Assembly: GCF_000310145.2 (NCBI RefSeq)
Contig: NZ_AMXA01000011.1
Coordinates: forward strand, 1-64,000
Direction of reading: 5' to 3'
From: Thauera sp. 28
GTDB lineage: Bacteria > Pseudomonadota > Gammaproteobacteria > Burkholderiales > Rhodocyclaceae
DNA length: 64,000 nucleotides
A program made the translations under genes and the position numbers. Numbering within the stretch: the first letter of the stretch is position 1; every line of letters begins with the position of its first letter. Shown here piece by piece: positions 31,555-42,548 of the stretch. The notes under the pieces are model-generated. The model was not told the DNA's origin and did not search any database. It saw only the letters and a list, made by a program, of their open reading frames with translations.

Positions 31555-33447
31555 TTGAACAATCTCTTCAAGAATCTCGCGATCTGGATGGTTATCGGCG
31601 TCGTGCTGATGACGGTATTCAACCAGTTCAATGCGCGCCAGGCTCCCATGAACACCATGGAGTACTCCCAGTTCCTGGAAGAAGCCAAGGCGGGACGCAT
31701 CACGAGAGCGACGGTGGACGGTCGTGTGCTCAAGGCAACCACGCAGGAAGGACGCACCATCACGGTCTATACGCCGGGCGTGCAGGATATCTGGATGGTG
31801 TCCGACCTCATGCGCTACGGCGTGCAGGTCAACGCCTCCAAGCCCGACGAGGAGCAGTCCTTCCTTGCGAGCGTGTTCGTCTCCTGGTTCCCGATGCTGC
31901 TGCTGATCGGCGTATGGATCTTCTTCATGCGTCAGATGCAGGGCGGGGGCAAGGGCGGTGCGTTCTCCTTCGGCAAGAGCAAGGCGCGCATGCTCGACGA
32001 GTCGGCCAACTCCATCACCTTTGCCGACGTCGCCGGTTGCGACGAGGCCAAGGAAGAGGTCTTCGAGCTGGTCGAATTTCTGCGTGACCCCTCCAAGTTC
32101 CAGAAGCTCGGCGGACGCATCCCCAAGGGGGTGCTCATGGTGGGCTCGCCGGGTACCGGCAAGACCTTGCTCGCCAAAGCGATCGCGGGCGAAGCCAAGG
32201 TGCCGTTCTTCTCCATCTCCGGCTCGGACTTCGTCGAGATGTTCGTCGGTGTGGGTGCGGCACGTGTGCGCGATATGTTCGAGCAGGCCAAGAAGCACGC
32301 CCCCTGCATCATCTTCATCGACGAGATCGATGCCGTTGGACGCCAGCGCGGTGCTGGCCTGGGTGGTGGCAACGACGAGCGCGAACAGACCCTCAACCAG
32401 CTGCTGGTCGAGATGGACGGCTTCGAAGGCCAGACCGGCGTCATCGTGATCGCGGCCACCAACCGGCCTGATGTGCTCGATCCCGCGCTGCTGCGCCCGG
32501 GGCGCTTCGACCGCCAGGTCGTCGTTTCGCTGCCCGATATCCGTGGTCGCGAGCAAATCCTCAAGGTGCACATGCGCAAGGTGCCGATTGCACCCGATGT
32601 TGACCCGCAGGTGCTGGCGCGTGGAACGCCAGGTTTTGCCGGCGCCGACCTCGCCAACCTGGTCAATGAGGCAGCACTGTTCGCTGCGCGCGGCAACAAG
32701 CGCCTGGTCGACATGGACGACTTTGAACGCGCCAAGGACAAGATCATGATGGGCGCCGAGCGCCGCTCGGTGGTCATGCCCGAAGAGGAGCGCCGCAACA
32801 CGGCCTACCACGAGTCGGGCCATGCGGTGGTTGCCCGCCTGCTCGACAAGACCGATCCGGTGCACAAGGTCACGATCATTCCGCGCGGTCGTGCACTGGG
32901 CGTGACCATGCAGCTGCCCACCGAAGATCGCTACAGTCAGGACCGCGAGCGTCTGCTGCAGACCATTGCGGTGCTGTTCGGCGGTCGAATCGCCGAAGAG
33001 ATCTTCATGAAGCAGATGACCACTGGCGCGTCGAACGACTTTGCACGTGCCACCGACCTGGCGCGTCGCATGGTCACGCAGTGGGGCATGTCCGACAATC
33101 TCGGACCGATGGTGTATGGCGAGGAGGAAGGCGAGATCTTCCTTGGCCGCCAGGTCACCACGCACCGCAACGTGTCCGAAGCAACGATGCAGAAGGTCGA
33201 CGCCGAGATCCGTCGCATCATCGATCAGCAGTACGGTCTGGCCCGGCGTCTGATCGAAGACAACAGCGACAAGGTCGAGGCCATGACCAAGGCGCTGCTC
33301 GAGTGGGAGACCATCGACGCCGACCAGGTCAACGACATCATGGACGGTCGCCCGCCGCGTCCGCCCAAGCCGGTTGCGGCACCGGCGCCCCGTCCCAAGG
33401 ACGATGCGCCGGGTGCAGCACCCAACGCGGCTGCGCCTGCTGCTTGA
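31555..33447 (+). CDS. ftsH: ATP-dependent zinc metalloprotease FtsH
   Basis: This 630-aa membrane-anchored AAA+ protease degrades misfolded membrane proteins and regulators. TM1 is about residues 5-25, TM2 about 103-125. Walker A is GSPGTGKT at 197-204, Walker B IIFIDEID follows, and the protease zinc site HESGH is at 419-423. The TTG at 31555 is chosen: it begins the family N-terminus [10 protein letters not shown] and has a GGGGA site 8 bases upstream. The ATG at 31588 is a weaker alternative, and the frame upstream to 31228 overlaps rlmE. The tail is Pro/Ala rich. Confidence 0.96.
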   Translation: MNNLFKNLAIWMVIGVVLMTVFNQFNARQAPMNTMEYSQFLEEAKAGRITRATVDGRVLKATTQEGRTITVYTPGVQDIWMVSDLMRYGVQVNASKPDEEQSFLASVFVSWFPMLLLIGVWIFFMRQMQGGGKGGAFSFGKSKARMLDESANSITFADVAGCDEAKEEVFELVEFLRDPSKFQKLGGRIPKGVLMVGSPGTGKTLLAKAIAGEAKVPFFSISGSDFVEMFVGVGAARVRDMFEQAKKHAPCIIFIDEIDAVGRQRGAGLGGGNDEREQTLNQLLVEMDGFEGQTGVIVIAATNRPDVLDPALLRPGRFDRQVVVSLPDIRGREQILKVHMRKVPIAPDVDPQVLARGTPGFAGADLANLVNEAALFAARGNKRLVDMDDFERAKDKIMMGAERRSVVMPEEERRNTAYHESGHAVVARLLDKTDPVHKVTIIPRGRALGVTMQLPTEDRYSQDRERLLQTIAVLFGGRIAEEIFMKQMTTGASNDFARATDLARRMVTQWGMSDNLGPMVYGEEEGEIFLGRQVTTHRNVSEATMQKVDAEIRRIIDQQYGLARRLIEDNSDKVEAMTKALLEWETIDADQVNDIMDGRPPRPPKPVAAPAPRPKDDAPGAAPNAAAPAA

Positions 33448-33491
33448 GCGTATACGTCTTATTGCTTGCGGGCCTCTGGGCCCGTCCCCTT

Positions 33492-33518
33492 AAAGGGCCG
33501 GTCGATCCGGCCCTTTTT
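33492..33518 (+). terminator. intrinsic terminator after ftsH
   Basis: AAAGGGCCGG and CCGGCCCTTT form a 10-bp perfect stem around TCGAT, followed by further T residues to 33518. It lies 45 bases past the ftsH stop, so folP probably has its own promoter or relies on read-through. Confidence 0.88.
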
Positions 33519-33577
33519 CATGATGGGCCGATGAAGATGCAGCCCATTCCGATTCCTCCGTTGCCGAGTGAGTGTTC

Positions 33578-34408
33578 ATGAGCATCCTGCAATGCGGTCG
33601 CTTCCGCCTCGATCTTGCCCAGCCCAAGGTGATGGCGATCATCAACCTGACCGATGACTCGTTTTCGGGCGATGGCGTGCATGGCGACGTTGCCGCCGCT
33701 CTTGGTCGCGCCGAGCGAGCGATCGAGGAGGGGGCCGACATGCTCGACATTGGCGCCGAGTCCTCGCGCCCGGGTGCCGAACCGGTGACCGAGGCGCAGG
33801 AACTGGAGCGTGTGGTGCGCTTCGTCGAGCACGCGCGCGGCTGGCAGGTGCCATTGTCGATCGACACCCTGAAGCCCGCAGTGATGCGCGAGGCACTTGC
33901 GGCCGGCGCAGACATGATCAACGACATCAACGCCTTTCGTGCCCCTGGCGCGATCGATGCCGTGGCTGCCGGCGACGCAGCCGTGTGCGTGATGCACATG
34001 CAGGGCGAGCCGCGCACCATGCAGCTCGACCCGCGCTACGACGATGTCGTGGGCGAGGTGGCGGCCTTTCTCGATGAACGGGTGGCGGCGCTTCAGTCTG
34101 CGGGCGTCGATCGCGGGCGCATTGTCCTCGACCCCGGTTTCGGCTTCGGCAAGCGCACGGTGCATAACTACACCTTGCTGCGCGAACTCGCCCGCTTCGG
34201 CGCGGGCGGGCTGCCTGTGCTGGCGGGCATGTCGCGCAAGTCGATGCTGGGTGCCGTCACGGGGCGTGAGGTCGGCGAGCGCACGGCAGCGAGTGTGGCC
34301 GCGGCCCTGATCGCGGTACAGCGTGGGGCGGGCATCGTGCGTGTACATGACGTTGCGCCCACGGTGGACGTCCTCAAGGTATGGCAGGCGGTGTCGGCAG
34401 TGTCATAA
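33578..34408 (+). CDS. folP: dihydropteroate synthase
   Basis: This 276-aa enzyme joins p-aminobenzoate to 6-hydroxymethyl-dihydropterin diphosphate in folate synthesis and is the sulfonamide target. AIINLTDDSFSGDG, DIGAESSRPGAEPV, CVMHMQGEPRTMQ and the C-terminal RVHDV are the family blocks. The usual INVTPDSFSDGG is slightly altered. A GTG at 33572 is an alternative start. glmM follows after 31 bases, the conserved ftsH-folP-glmM order. Confidence 0.96.
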   Translation: MSILQCGRFRLDLAQPKVMAIINLTDDSFSGDGVHGDVAAALGRAERAIEEGADMLDIGAESSRPGAEPVTEAQELERVVRFVEHARGWQVPLSIDTLKPAVMREALAAGADMINDINAFRAPGAIDAVAAGDAAVCVMHMQGEPRTMQLDPRYDDVVGEVAAFLDERVAALQSAGVDRGRIVLDPGFGFGKRTVHNYTLLRELARFGAGGLPVLAGMSRKSMLGAVTGREVGERTAASVAAALIAVQRGAGIVRVHDVAPTVDVLKVWQAVSAVS

Positions 34409-34439
34409 TCGCGCTTTCGTCTAGTTCACGGGAGCAGGG

Positions 34440-35792
34440 ATGGGGCGCAAGTATTTCGGTACCGATGGGGTGCGCGGCCGCGTGGGTGAGGAGCCGATCA
34501 CACCCGAGTTCGTGATGCGCCTGGGTTACGCCGCGGGCGTGACTCTGGTGGCGCGGGAAAAGCTGCCTGCGGGAGAGCACCCCGCAGTGCTGATCGGCAA
34601 GGACACGCGCGTCTCGGGCTATATGCTCGAAGCGGCGCTCGAGGCCGGTTTTGCCGCGGCGGGGGTCAACGTGATGCTCGCCGGGCCCATCCCGACGCCT
34701 GCCGTGGCCTACCTCACCCGCGCCCTGCGGTTGCAGGCCGGGGTCGTCATCTCCGCTTCGCATAACCCCTTCTACGATAACGGCATCAAGTTCTTCTCCG
34801 CTGGTGGTACGAAGCTGCCGGATGCGGTAGAGGCCGAGATCGAAGCCCACCTTGACGAACCGATGGGCTGCGTGGATTCGGCGCAGCTCGGGCGCGCGCG
34901 CCGGGTGGAGGATGCGGCAGGGCGCTACATCGAGTTCTGCAAGAGCACCTTTCCCAACGAGCTCGACCTGCGCGGCCTGCGCATCGCGGTCGATTGCGCA
35001 CACGGCGCTGCCTACCACATTGCGCCCAAGGTGTTGCACGAGCTTGGCGCCGAAGTGTTGCCCGTCGGGGTGGAGCCCAACGGGCTCAACATCAATGACG
35101 GCGTGGGTGCGACCCGTCCGGAGAATCTGCGCAGCGCAGTGCTGGCACAGGGAGCGGACCTCGGCATCGCGCTCGATGGCGATGCAGACCGCCTGATGAT
35201 GGTCGATGCGCGCGGCGAGATCTACGACGGCGACAAGCTGCTCTACGTGATCGCGCGAGCGCGCCATGCCGAAGACCGGCTCGATGGTGTGGTCGGTACG
35301 CTGATGAGCAATCTCGGCTTCGAGCACGCAATCGGCCGCCTCGGTGCCCCCTTCGCCCGCGCAAAGGTGGGCGACCGCTATGTGCTCGAGCTCTTGCACG
35401 AGCGCGGCTGGAAACTCGGCGGCGAGAACTCGGGCCATATCATCTGTCTCGATCGCCACACCACGGGCGATGGCATGGTCTCCGCCCTGCAGGTGTTGGC
35501 CGCGCTCAAGCAGCGCGGAGAGACGCTGGCTGATGCCTGCGCCGACCTGGTGTTCTACCCCCAGCGCCTCATCAACGTGCGCATGGCAGCGGGTTTCGAC
35601 TGGCAGGCCGACGCCACGATTGCACGTGCGCGCGACGACGCCGAGCGCGAGCTGGGCGAGAGCGGGCGAGTTTTGCTGCGCCCCTCGGGCACCGAACCGC
35701 TGCTGCGAGTGATGGTGGAGGGGTGTGACGGGGCGCAGGTGGACCGCCTTGCCAAGTCCATCGCCTCGGCGGTTGAGCACGCGATCGGTTGA
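34440..35792 (+). CDS. glmM: phosphoglucosamine mutase
   Basis: This 450-aa enzyme converts glucosamine-6-phosphate to glucosamine-1-phosphate for peptidoglycan and LPS precursors. The active-site phosphoserine loop is SASHNP (105-110), the metal loop is DGDADR, and the substrate loop is [19 protein letters not shown] is the phosphate-binding C-terminal motif. The GGGAG site ends 3 bases before the ATG. Length is standard. Confidence 0.97.
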   Translation: MGRKYFGTDGVRGRVGEEPITPEFVMRLGYAAGVTLVAREKLPAGEHPAVLIGKDTRVSGYMLEAALEAGFAAAGVNVMLAGPIPTPAVAYLTRALRLQAGVVISASHNPFYDNGIKFFSAGGTKLPDAVEAEIEAHLDEPMGCVDSAQLGRARRVEDAAGRYIEFCKSTFPNELDLRGLRIAVDCAHGAAYHIAPKVLHELGAEVLPVGVEPNGLNINDGVGATRPENLRSAVLAQGADLGIALDGDADRLMMVDARGEIYDGDKLLYVIARARHAEDRLDGVVGTLMSNLGFEHAIGRLGAPFARAKVGDRYVLELLHERGWKLGGENSGHIICLDRHTTGDGMVSALQVLAALKQRGETLADACADLVFYPQRLINVRMAAGFDWQADATIARARDDAERELGESGRVLLRPSGTEPLLRVMVEGCDGAQVDRLAKSIASAVEHAIG

Positions 35793-35811
35793 TCGCCGAT
35801 TATTTTTCTTG

Positions 35812-35870
35812 CGCCGCAGCATGCGGCGTCGCCAAGCAAGGGCTTGCTGCGGAATCGCGGCAAGCCCTTG
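35812..35870. terminator. two tandem hairpins after glmM
   Basis: CGCCGCA-GCA-TGCGGCG (35812-35828) is followed by CAAGGGCTTGC (35837-35847) pairing perfectly with GCAAGCCCTTG (35860-35870). Neither has a T-run after it, although TTTTTCTT precedes the first. They probably end the folP-glmM transcript and insulate the pst promoter. Confidence 0.5.
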
Positions 35871-35957
35871 TCACATATGAGGTTCAGGTTCTCAAGTCGA
35901 GGGGTTTAATGTCATCTGGAAGTATTGCAGATGCTGCCCCTGCGATTGTTTCGTGAC

Positions 35958-35991
35958 GTTTAACAGAACTGTCATCTTGGGTCCTGATAAT
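35958..35991 (+). promoter_or_regulatory. candidate PhoB-dependent promoter of pstS
   Basis: CTGTCAT at 35969-35975 is a perfect Pho-box half-site. GATAAT (35986-35991) lies 10 bases after it, the geometry of PhoB-activated promoters where the box replaces the -35. The partner half-site 11 bases upstream (GTTTAAC, 35958-35964) is a poor match, and an isolated ATGTCAT occurs at 35909-35915. Family knowledge plus location before pstS supports the call. Confidence 0.5.
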
Positions 35992-36066
35992 CCAGTCCGT
36001 TCCCCGTGTGACTGGGGCACCGGCCCGCAGTGGCAAGATGAATTCACGAATCTGGAGAGTCTGTAC

Positions 36067-37092
36067 ATGTTCAAGAAGAGCCTGATCGCAACCGCCGTCG
36101 TGGCCATGACCGCCTCGGTCGCCGCGCCTGCCATGGCACGCGACAACCTGCAGATCGCAGGTTCGTCCACCGTCCTGCCCTTCGCCAGCATCGTGGCGGA
36201 AGAGTTCGGCAGCGCTTTCCCGCAGTTCAAGACGCCGGTGGTCGGTTCCGGTGGTTCGGGTGGCGGCTTGCGCCAGTTCTGTCAGGGTGTTGGCGTCAAT
36301 ACCATCGACATCGCCAACTCCTCGCGTCCGATCCGCCCCGCCGAGGTCGAGAGCTGCCAGAAGGCCGGTGTCGCCAAGATCATCGAAGTCCAGTTCGGTT
36401 ACGACGGCATCGTGTTCGCTTCGCGCGCCGACAAGGGCAGCTTCGCGCTCACGCCGCAGCAGGTCTTCCTGGCTGCCGCAGCCCAGGTGCCGGTTGGTGG
36501 CAAGATGGTCGCCAACCCCAACACGCGTTGGTCGCAGATCGACAGCGCACTGCCCGACCAGGAAATCGTGCTGGTGATTCCGGCCTCCAACCACGGTACG
36601 CGTGAAGTCTTCGAAGAGAAGGTCACCCACCCGGGCTGCGAATCGCTCGCCGAGGTGAAGGCGCTCGACAAGGATGCACAGAAGACCTTCTGCAACACGC
36701 TGCGCCAGGATGGCCGCATCATCGAGATCGCCGGCGACTACACCGAGACGCTGGCCCGCCTGCAGGCTCAGGCCGATGCTGTCGGCGTGTTCGGCCTGTC
36801 CTTCTACGACCAGAACCGCGACCGCCTGAAGGTGGCGACGGTCAATGGCGTCACCCCGAGCCTGCAGACGATCGCCAGCGGCGAGTACCCGGTTTCGCGC
36901 CCGCTGTTCTTCTATGTCAAGGGCGAGCATCTGGGTGTCGTTCCCGGCCTCAAGGAGTACGCCGAGTTCTTCCTCAGCGAGGACGTGTCGGGCGCAGGCA
37001 GCAAGCTCGAAGGTGCTGGCCTGATCCCGCTCAGCGATGAGGAGCGTGCCCGCATCCTCGCCGACGTGCGTGCTGAGAAAGTCGTCAAGTGA
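36067..37092 (+). CDS. pstS: phosphate ABC transporter substrate-binding protein PstS
   Basis: This 341-aa periplasmic protein has a signal peptide ending at APAMA (about residue 24) and the phosphate-binding blocks QIAGSSTVLPF and GSGGSGGGLRQFCQG. The ATG at 36067 has GGAGAG 8 bases upstream; the longer frame from 35953 runs through the promoter. It delivers phosphate to PstCA. Two hairpins separate it from pstC, which fits high expression of the binding protein over the membrane subunits. Confidence 0.95.
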   Translation: MFKKSLIATAVVAMTASVAAPAMARDNLQIAGSSTVLPFASIVAEEFGSAFPQFKTPVVGSGGSGGGLRQFCQGVGVNTIDIANSSRPIRPAEVESCQKAGVAKIIEVQFGYDGIVFASRADKGSFALTPQQVFLAAAAQVPVGGKMVANPNTRWSQIDSALPDQEIVLVIPASNHGTREVFEEKVTHPGCESLAEVKALDKDAQKTFCNTLRQDGRIIEIAGDYTETLARLQAQADAVGVFGLSFYDQNRDRLKVATVNGVTPSLQTIASGEYPVSRPLFFYVKGEHLGVVPGLKEYAEFFLSEDVSGAGSKLEGAGLIPLSDEERARILADVRAEKVVK

Positions 37093-37099
37093 TGCACCT

Positions 37100-37186
37100 C
37101 GGGGGCGTCGCCAGTGTGCTGACGCCCCCGGCTTGAGTAAATGATGCCCGGCCCCGTGAAACGAAACCTGTTTCCGGGGCTTTAAT
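37100..37186 (+). terminator. tandem hairpins between pstS and pstC (partial terminator)
   Basis: CGGGGGCGTC (37100-37109) pairs with GACGCCCCCG (37121-37130). A second hairpin pairs GCCCCG-T-GAAAC (37151-37162) with GTTTC-CGGGGC (37070+ offset: 37170-37180) and is followed by TTTAAT. Both lie inside the operon, so they probably attenuate read-through or stabilise the pstS message 3' end. Confidence 0.65.
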
Positions 37187-37211
37187 CCAGGGCATCGGCT
37201 GCGGAGAAAAC

Positions 37212-38588
37212 ATGGATAACTGGATCATGATCGGTGCGCTGCTGTTGCTGATGGGCTTCGCCTATCAGTTCGGCGTCCTGCGCAGCCGTTCGGTGGCGGC
37301 TGGTGGCGCGGTGAGGATGCACTCCCGTCCCGGCTATTACGGCTTGCTGGTCGCGCTGTGGTGCGGACTGCCTGCGCTGGCGGTGTTCCTGCTGTGGTCC
37401 ATGATCGAGCCGAGCATGATCCGGTCAGTGGTGATCGAGCAGTTGCCGCCCGAGGTGGCTGCACTCGACGGCAACCAGATCAACGTCATCCTGCGCCGGG
37501 TGGAGTCGATTGCGAGCGGCTTTGGGGTCTCGGATCAGCCTGCTGCCTACGAGCTTGCGGCGGCTGCGCGTGTGAGTGAACTCCAGGGTACGGGCCGCAT
37601 GTCCATGATCGCCCTGATGGCGGCGCTCGCAGTCGGAGGGCTGGTCTTTACGCTCCGTCGCATCTCGCCGGCGCTGCGCGCGCGCAACAAGGTCGAGAGT
37701 GTCGTACAGACGCTGCTGATCATCTGCTCGACCATCGCCATCCTGACCACCATCGGCATCGTGCTGTCGATGCTGGGCGAAGCGATGCGCTTCTTCCAGT
37801 TCGTCAATCCGGTCGACTTCTTCTTCGGCACGGTGTGGAATCCGCGCTTCTCCACGGTTGGCAGTGGGGATCAGGGCCAGTTCGGGCTGCTGCCCTTGCT
37901 GTGGGGCACGATCATGGTCAGCATCGTCGCGCTGCTGATTGCGGTGCCGATCGGCCTCATGACCGCCATCTACATGGCCGAATACGCGCCGGGCTGGCTG
38001 CGCTCGGTCGCCAAGCCGGTGATCGAGGTGCTGGCGGGCATTCCGACCATCGTCTACGGCTTCTTCGCCCTTGTTACCGTCGGCCCCTTCTTCCACGGCC
38101 TCGGCCTCGCGGTCGGCCTCGATGTCCGCGCCACCAGCGCGCTGACCGCCGGTGTGGTGATGGGCATCATGATCATCCCCTTCGTGTCCTCGCTGTCGGA
38201 CGACATCATCACCCAGGTCCCGCGCGCGATGCGCGACGGCTCGCTGGGCCTGGGCGCCACCAAGTCCGAGACGATCCGCAACGTGGTGCTGCCGGCAGCC
38301 TTGCCAGGCATCGTCGGCGCCTTTCTGCTTGCCGCCAGCCGCGCCATCGGCGAGACCATGATCGTGGTGCTCGCTGCCGGCAACAGCCCGGTGCTGCATG
38401 CGAACCCCTTCGAAGCGGTGTCGACGGTCACCGTGACCATCGTCAATCAGCTTACCGGCGACCTCGATTTCGCCAGCCCGCAGTCCCTGGTCGCCTTCGC
38501 TCTGGGTCTGACGCTGTTCGTCATCACGCTGGCGTTGAACGTCGTCGCGCTCTATATCGTGCGCAAGTATCGCGAGCAATATGAATGA
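37212..38588 (+). CDS. pstC: phosphate ABC transporter permease PstC
   Basis: This 458-aa inner-membrane protein is longer than E. coli PstC (319 aa). Residues 1-175 contain an extra N-terminal region with about three hydrophobic segments and a periplasmic loop, followed by the conserved permease (residues about 200-455; GLMTAIYMAEYAP, the EAA-type loop DGSLGLGATKSETIRNVVLP by position near 340, and SRAIGETMIVVLAAGN). It forms the phosphate channel with PstA. Its stop overlaps the pstA start (ATGA). Confidence 0.94.
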   Translation: MDNWIMIGALLLLMGFAYQFGVLRSRSVAAGGAVRMHSRPGYYGLLVALWCGLPALAVFLLWSMIEPSMIRSVVIEQLPPEVAALDGNQINVILRRVESIASGFGVSDQPAAYELAAAARVSELQGTGRMSMIALMAALAVGGLVFTLRRISPALRARNKVESVVQTLLIICSTIAILTTIGIVLSMLGEAMRFFQFVNPVDFFFGTVWNPRFSTVGSGDQGQFGLLPLLWGTIMVSIVALLIAVPIGLMTAIYMAEYAPGWLRSVAKPVIEVLAGIPTIVYGFFALVTVGPFFHGLGLAVGLDVRATSALTAGVVMGIMIIPFVSSLSDDIITQVPRAMRDGSLGLGATKSETIRNVVLPAALPGIVGAFLLAASRAIGETMIVVLAAGNSPVLHANPFEAVSTVTVTIVNQLTGDLDFASPQSLVAFALGLTLFVITLALNVVALYIVRKYREQYE

Positions 38589-39972
38589 GTGATCAAGCCG
38601 TGACCCACGACACCCCCCACGCTCCTCCGCAGTCCGGCCGACAGCGGACGCCGCAGCATGAGTTGGTTAAAAAATCGCTCGGGCGCCGCCATGCCGCTGA
38701 AATGCGCTTCCGTGCGGCCGGCATGTCGGCGGTGCTGTTCGGCCTGGCCATGGTGGCCCTGCTGTTCGTTACCATCTTCGCCAAGGGCATCCCGGCGTTC
38801 TGGCAGGCAACCTTCAATATCCCCGTCTATTTCGACCCGGAGATCGTCAAGGTCGAGCCGCGTCCGCAGGCGCAGCCCGGCGAGACGCCCGCACAGTTGC
38901 GCGACCGCGACCTTGCCTGGCAGACCCAGGTGACCATGGTCAACTGGAACCGCGTCATCGAGAATGCGCTGATCGAGCACCTTCCCGAGGCCGCCTCCAA
39001 GCGTCCTCTGGTGCGCCGGCTGGTGACGAGCGGAGAGCGTTTCGGTTTGCGCGACATGTTTGTCGCCAATCCTGAGCTGCTCGGTCAGCGGGTCACCCTG
39101 CGCCTGCTCGCCGATGCCAACGTGGATGTCTGGCTCAAGGGCAACATCGACCGTGACCTGCCCGACAGCCAGCAGCAGTTGCCGCCCGAGGTGCGCCAGT
39201 GGGCCGACGCGCTCTACGAGCGCGGCGTGATCGAGATGAAGTTCAGCACCTCGCTGTTCATGAACCCGGACTCGCGCAGTTCCCTGGCCTCTGCGGGTCT
39301 TGCCGGGGCGATCATGGGCTCGCTGTACATGATGCTGATCGTGATCCTGATTGCCGTGCCGGTCGGTGTGGCGAGTGCCATCTATCTTGAGGAGTACGCG
39401 CCGCGCAACAAGTTCACCGATCTCATCGAGGTGAACATCAACAACCTCGCAGCTGTGCCCTCGATCATCTTTGGCTTGCTCGGCGCGGCAGTGTTCATCA
39501 ACTGGTTCAAGATGCCGCTGTCGGCGCCCATCGTTGGCGGCCTGGTGCTGTCGCTGATGACCCTGCCGACGGTGATCATCGCCACGCGCTCGACCCTGAA
39601 GGCGATTCCGCCGTCGATCCGCCAGGCGGCGCTCGGCATCGGCGCCTCGAAGACACAGACGATCTTCCACCACGTGCTGCCGCTGGCGCTCCCGGGCATC
39701 CTCACCGGCGCGATCATCGGTGTCGCCCAGGCCATCGGCGAGACCGCACCGCTGCTGCTCATCGGCATGAGCGCCTTCGTCGCATCGGTGCCGGCGACGC
39801 CCTTCGATCAGGCTACCGCGCTGCCGGTGCAGATCTACCTGTGGCAGGGCAACGAACTGCGTAACTTCTTCGAAGCACGAACCTCCGCGGCGATCGTTGT
39901 CCTGCTCGCGGTGATGATCAGCATGAACGCGCTGGCGATCCTCCTGCGCAAACGGTTCGAACAAAGGTGGTG

Positions 39973-39973
<1 letters not shown>
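38585..39973 (+). CDS. pstA: phosphate ABC transporter permease PstA
   Basis: This 462-aa permease has one N-terminal transmembrane helix (about 37-60), a large periplasmic insert (about 65-230) absent from E. coli PstA (296 aa), and the conserved transport domain ([48 protein letters not shown]). The long form is common in environmental proteobacteria. It starts inside the pstC stop and overlaps the pstB start region. Confidence 0.94.
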
Positions 39974-40806
<833 letters not shown>

Positions 40807-40834
40807 CACGAGCAAGAGATCTCAGGAAGAACGC

Positions 40835-41380
40835 ATGGCAAACGAAGAGTGCTTCAACGTCCTTTTCTTGTGCTCGGGCAATTCCGCGCGCTCGATTTTC
40901 GCCGAAGCCATCCTGAACCAGGAGGGCAGGGGACGCTTCAGGGCGTGGTCTGCGGGTAGTGAGCCCAAAGGAGAGATTCATCCGCGCGCGCTGGAACTGC
41001 TGCAGAAGACGAACTACCCTACGGCTGAGTTGCGTTCAAAGAGCTGGGACGAGTTCTCCGGTGGCGAGGCGCCCGAGATGGACTTCGTGATCACGGTTTG
41101 CGATAGAGCGGCGCAGGAAGTGTGTCCGGTATGGCCCGGGCAGCCGATGTCGGCGCATTGGGGGGTTCCCGATCCAGTGGTGGTCGAAGGCAGCGCCGCA
41201 GAAAAGCAACTGGCATTCGTGGAGGCCTACCGGATGCTCCGCAACCGAATCGCGGTGTTCGTGAACCTGCCGATTGCGAGTCTCGATCGGCTCAGCCTGA
41301 AGAAGCGGATGGACGAGATCGGGCAGATCGGGTTCGAGGATCCGCGCGTCGGTGCGATCGACGACGAGCGCGCAGGCTGA
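40835..41380 (+). CDS. arsC: arsenate reductase of the low-molecular-weight phosphatase fold (ArsC)
   Basis: This 181-aa protein begins with the phosphatase P-loop CSGNSAR (Cys13-x5-Arg19). It has two further cysteines (Cys89 and Cys97 in ITVCDRAAQEVCP) and the general-acid Asp in WGVPDPV. Thiol-relay arsenate reductases of this fold use three cysteines, so reduction of arsenate to arsenite is the best call; a protein tyrosine phosphatase is the alternative. It follows pstB by 28 bases, where phoU is commonly found, so it is probably transcribed with the phosphate transporter that also admits arsenate. Confidence 0.82.
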   Translation: MANEECFNVLFLCSGNSARSIFAEAILNQEGRGRFRAWSAGSEPKGEIHPRALELLQKTNYPTAELRSKSWDEFSGGEAPEMDFVITVCDRAAQEVCPVWPGQPMSAHWGVPDPVVVEGSAAEKQLAFVEAYRMLRNRIAVFVNLPIASLDRLSLKKRMDEIGQIGFEDPRVGAIDDERAG

Positions 41381-41425
41381 GCTAGGGGCAGGCCCATGCT
41401 GGGCCGCCGGGGGCTTGAATACAAG

Positions 41426-41447
41426 AGGGGGCGCCGCGGCGCCCCTT
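41426..41447. terminator. G/C palindrome between arsC and the aldo/keto reductase
   Basis: GGGGCGCC and GGCGCCCC (41428-41435, 41438-41445) form a strong hairpin with flanking A and TT. It sits between two convergent stop codons and has only a weak T-run, so it is a likely but unproven bidirectional terminator. Confidence 0.5.
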
Positions 41448-41464
41448 CGTGCTGTGCGGGTGGC

Positions 41465-42304
41465 TCAGTGCCCGAAGCGATCGGCGTCGAACATCTCGGG
41501 GTCGGGGCGGTCGAGCCTGCCCAGCGCCGCCATCTCGTCATCGCTGAGAGCGAAGTCGAAGATGGCCAAGTTCTGCGCCATGCGCGTCGGGTTGGAGGAT
41601 TTTGGCGTGGCGACGAAGCCCTGCTGCACCAGCCAGCGCAGCACGATCTGCGCACTCGTGCGACCGTGACGCTCGGCGATCGCGGTGATCGCCGGGTCGG
41701 CCAGCATGGCGTTGCCGCAGCCCAGCGGGCGCCAGGCGCCGGTGACGATGCCGCGCTCGCGGTGGAGGGCGACCAGGTCGTCGCGCAGGTGGTAGGGGTC
41801 GAGCTGGATCTGGTTGAGGTGCGGCACCAGGCCGAGGTCGAACAGGCGCTGCAGGTGGGCGGGCTTGAAGTTGGAGGTGCCGATTGCACGCACGACACCA
41901 GCCTCGAGCAGCTTCACGAGGCCCTGGAAAGCTTCGAGGTAGCGGTCCTGGTCAGGGTTGGGCCAGTGCACGAGCAGCAGGTCGATGTAGTCCAGCCCGA
42001 GGCGTTTCAGGCTGGCCTCGCAGGCTTGACGGGCGCCGTCCACGCTGTGCCACTTGCGATTGAACTTGGTGGTAACGAACACCTCGCGGCGCGTGACGCC
42101 CGAGTTGCGGATGCCTTCGCCGACGCCGCGCTCGTTCTCGTAGTTCTCGGCGGTGTCGATATGGCGGTAGCCCATCTGCAGCGCGGCGGCCACGGTGACG
42201 GCGCACTCGGCATCGTTCATCGGCCAGGTTCCGAGTCCAAGCTGTGGAATCTGCACGCCATTGAACAGACTGAGGCAGGGCGCGGGCTGGATGCGTTGGG
42301 TCAT
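41465..42304 (-). CDS. aldo/keto reductase (DkgA/DkgB-type)
   Basis: This 279-aa NADPH-dependent oxidoreductase has the AKR tetrad context: GYRHIDTAENYENE (Asp and Tyr), TTKFNRKW with the catalytic Lys region, and LLVHWPNPD with the His. It resembles 2,5-diketo-D-gluconate/methylglyoxal reductases; the true substrate is unknown. The gene converges with arsC and diverges from torA. No further context suggests a pathway. Confidence 0.88.
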   Translation of the reverse strand: MTQRIQPAPCLSLFNGVQIPQLGLGTWPMNDAECAVTVAAALQMGYRHIDTAENYENERGVGEGIRNSGVTRREVFVTTKFNRKWHSVDGARQACEASLKRLGLDYIDLLLVHWPNPDQDRYLEAFQGLVKLLEAGVVRAIGTSNFKPAHLQRLFDLGLVPHLNQIQLDPYHLRDDLVALHRERGIVTGAWRPLGCGNAMLADPAITAIAERHGRTSAQIVLRWLVQQGFVATPKSSNPTRMAQNLAIFDFALSDDEMAALGRLDRPDPEMFDADRFGH

Positions 42305-42418
42305 GGTCTCGTTCTCTGAGATCGTTGGCGCGGAGCGCCGGGGGGAGTGGCGTCGAGCATAACGCAGGGCTGTCCGCTGCCGCCAGCCGTGGTGGCGTGT
42401 GCCGCCATGTGAATGTGA

Positions 42419-42464
42419 TTAACACATCCGCAGCGTCCATTCGCAATTCTCCGGCCGGTGTTAA
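42419..42464 (+). promoter_or_regulatory. inverted repeat upstream of torA (possible regulator site)
   Basis: TTAACAC (42419-42425) and GTGTTAA (42458-42464) are exact reverse complements 32 bases apart, in the 244-base spacer before torA. TGTGATTAACACA (42414-42426) is itself a near-palindrome. This could bind TorR or another regulator, but it does not match the E. coli tor-box decamer, so the call is tentative. Confidence 0.3.
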
Positions 42465-42548
42465 CCGTGGGTGTGGAAGATGATCCTCAGCAAAGGCACT
42501 CGCCAAGCGAGGCCTTACGCAAACCAGATCCGCTCGAGGAGAATCGTC

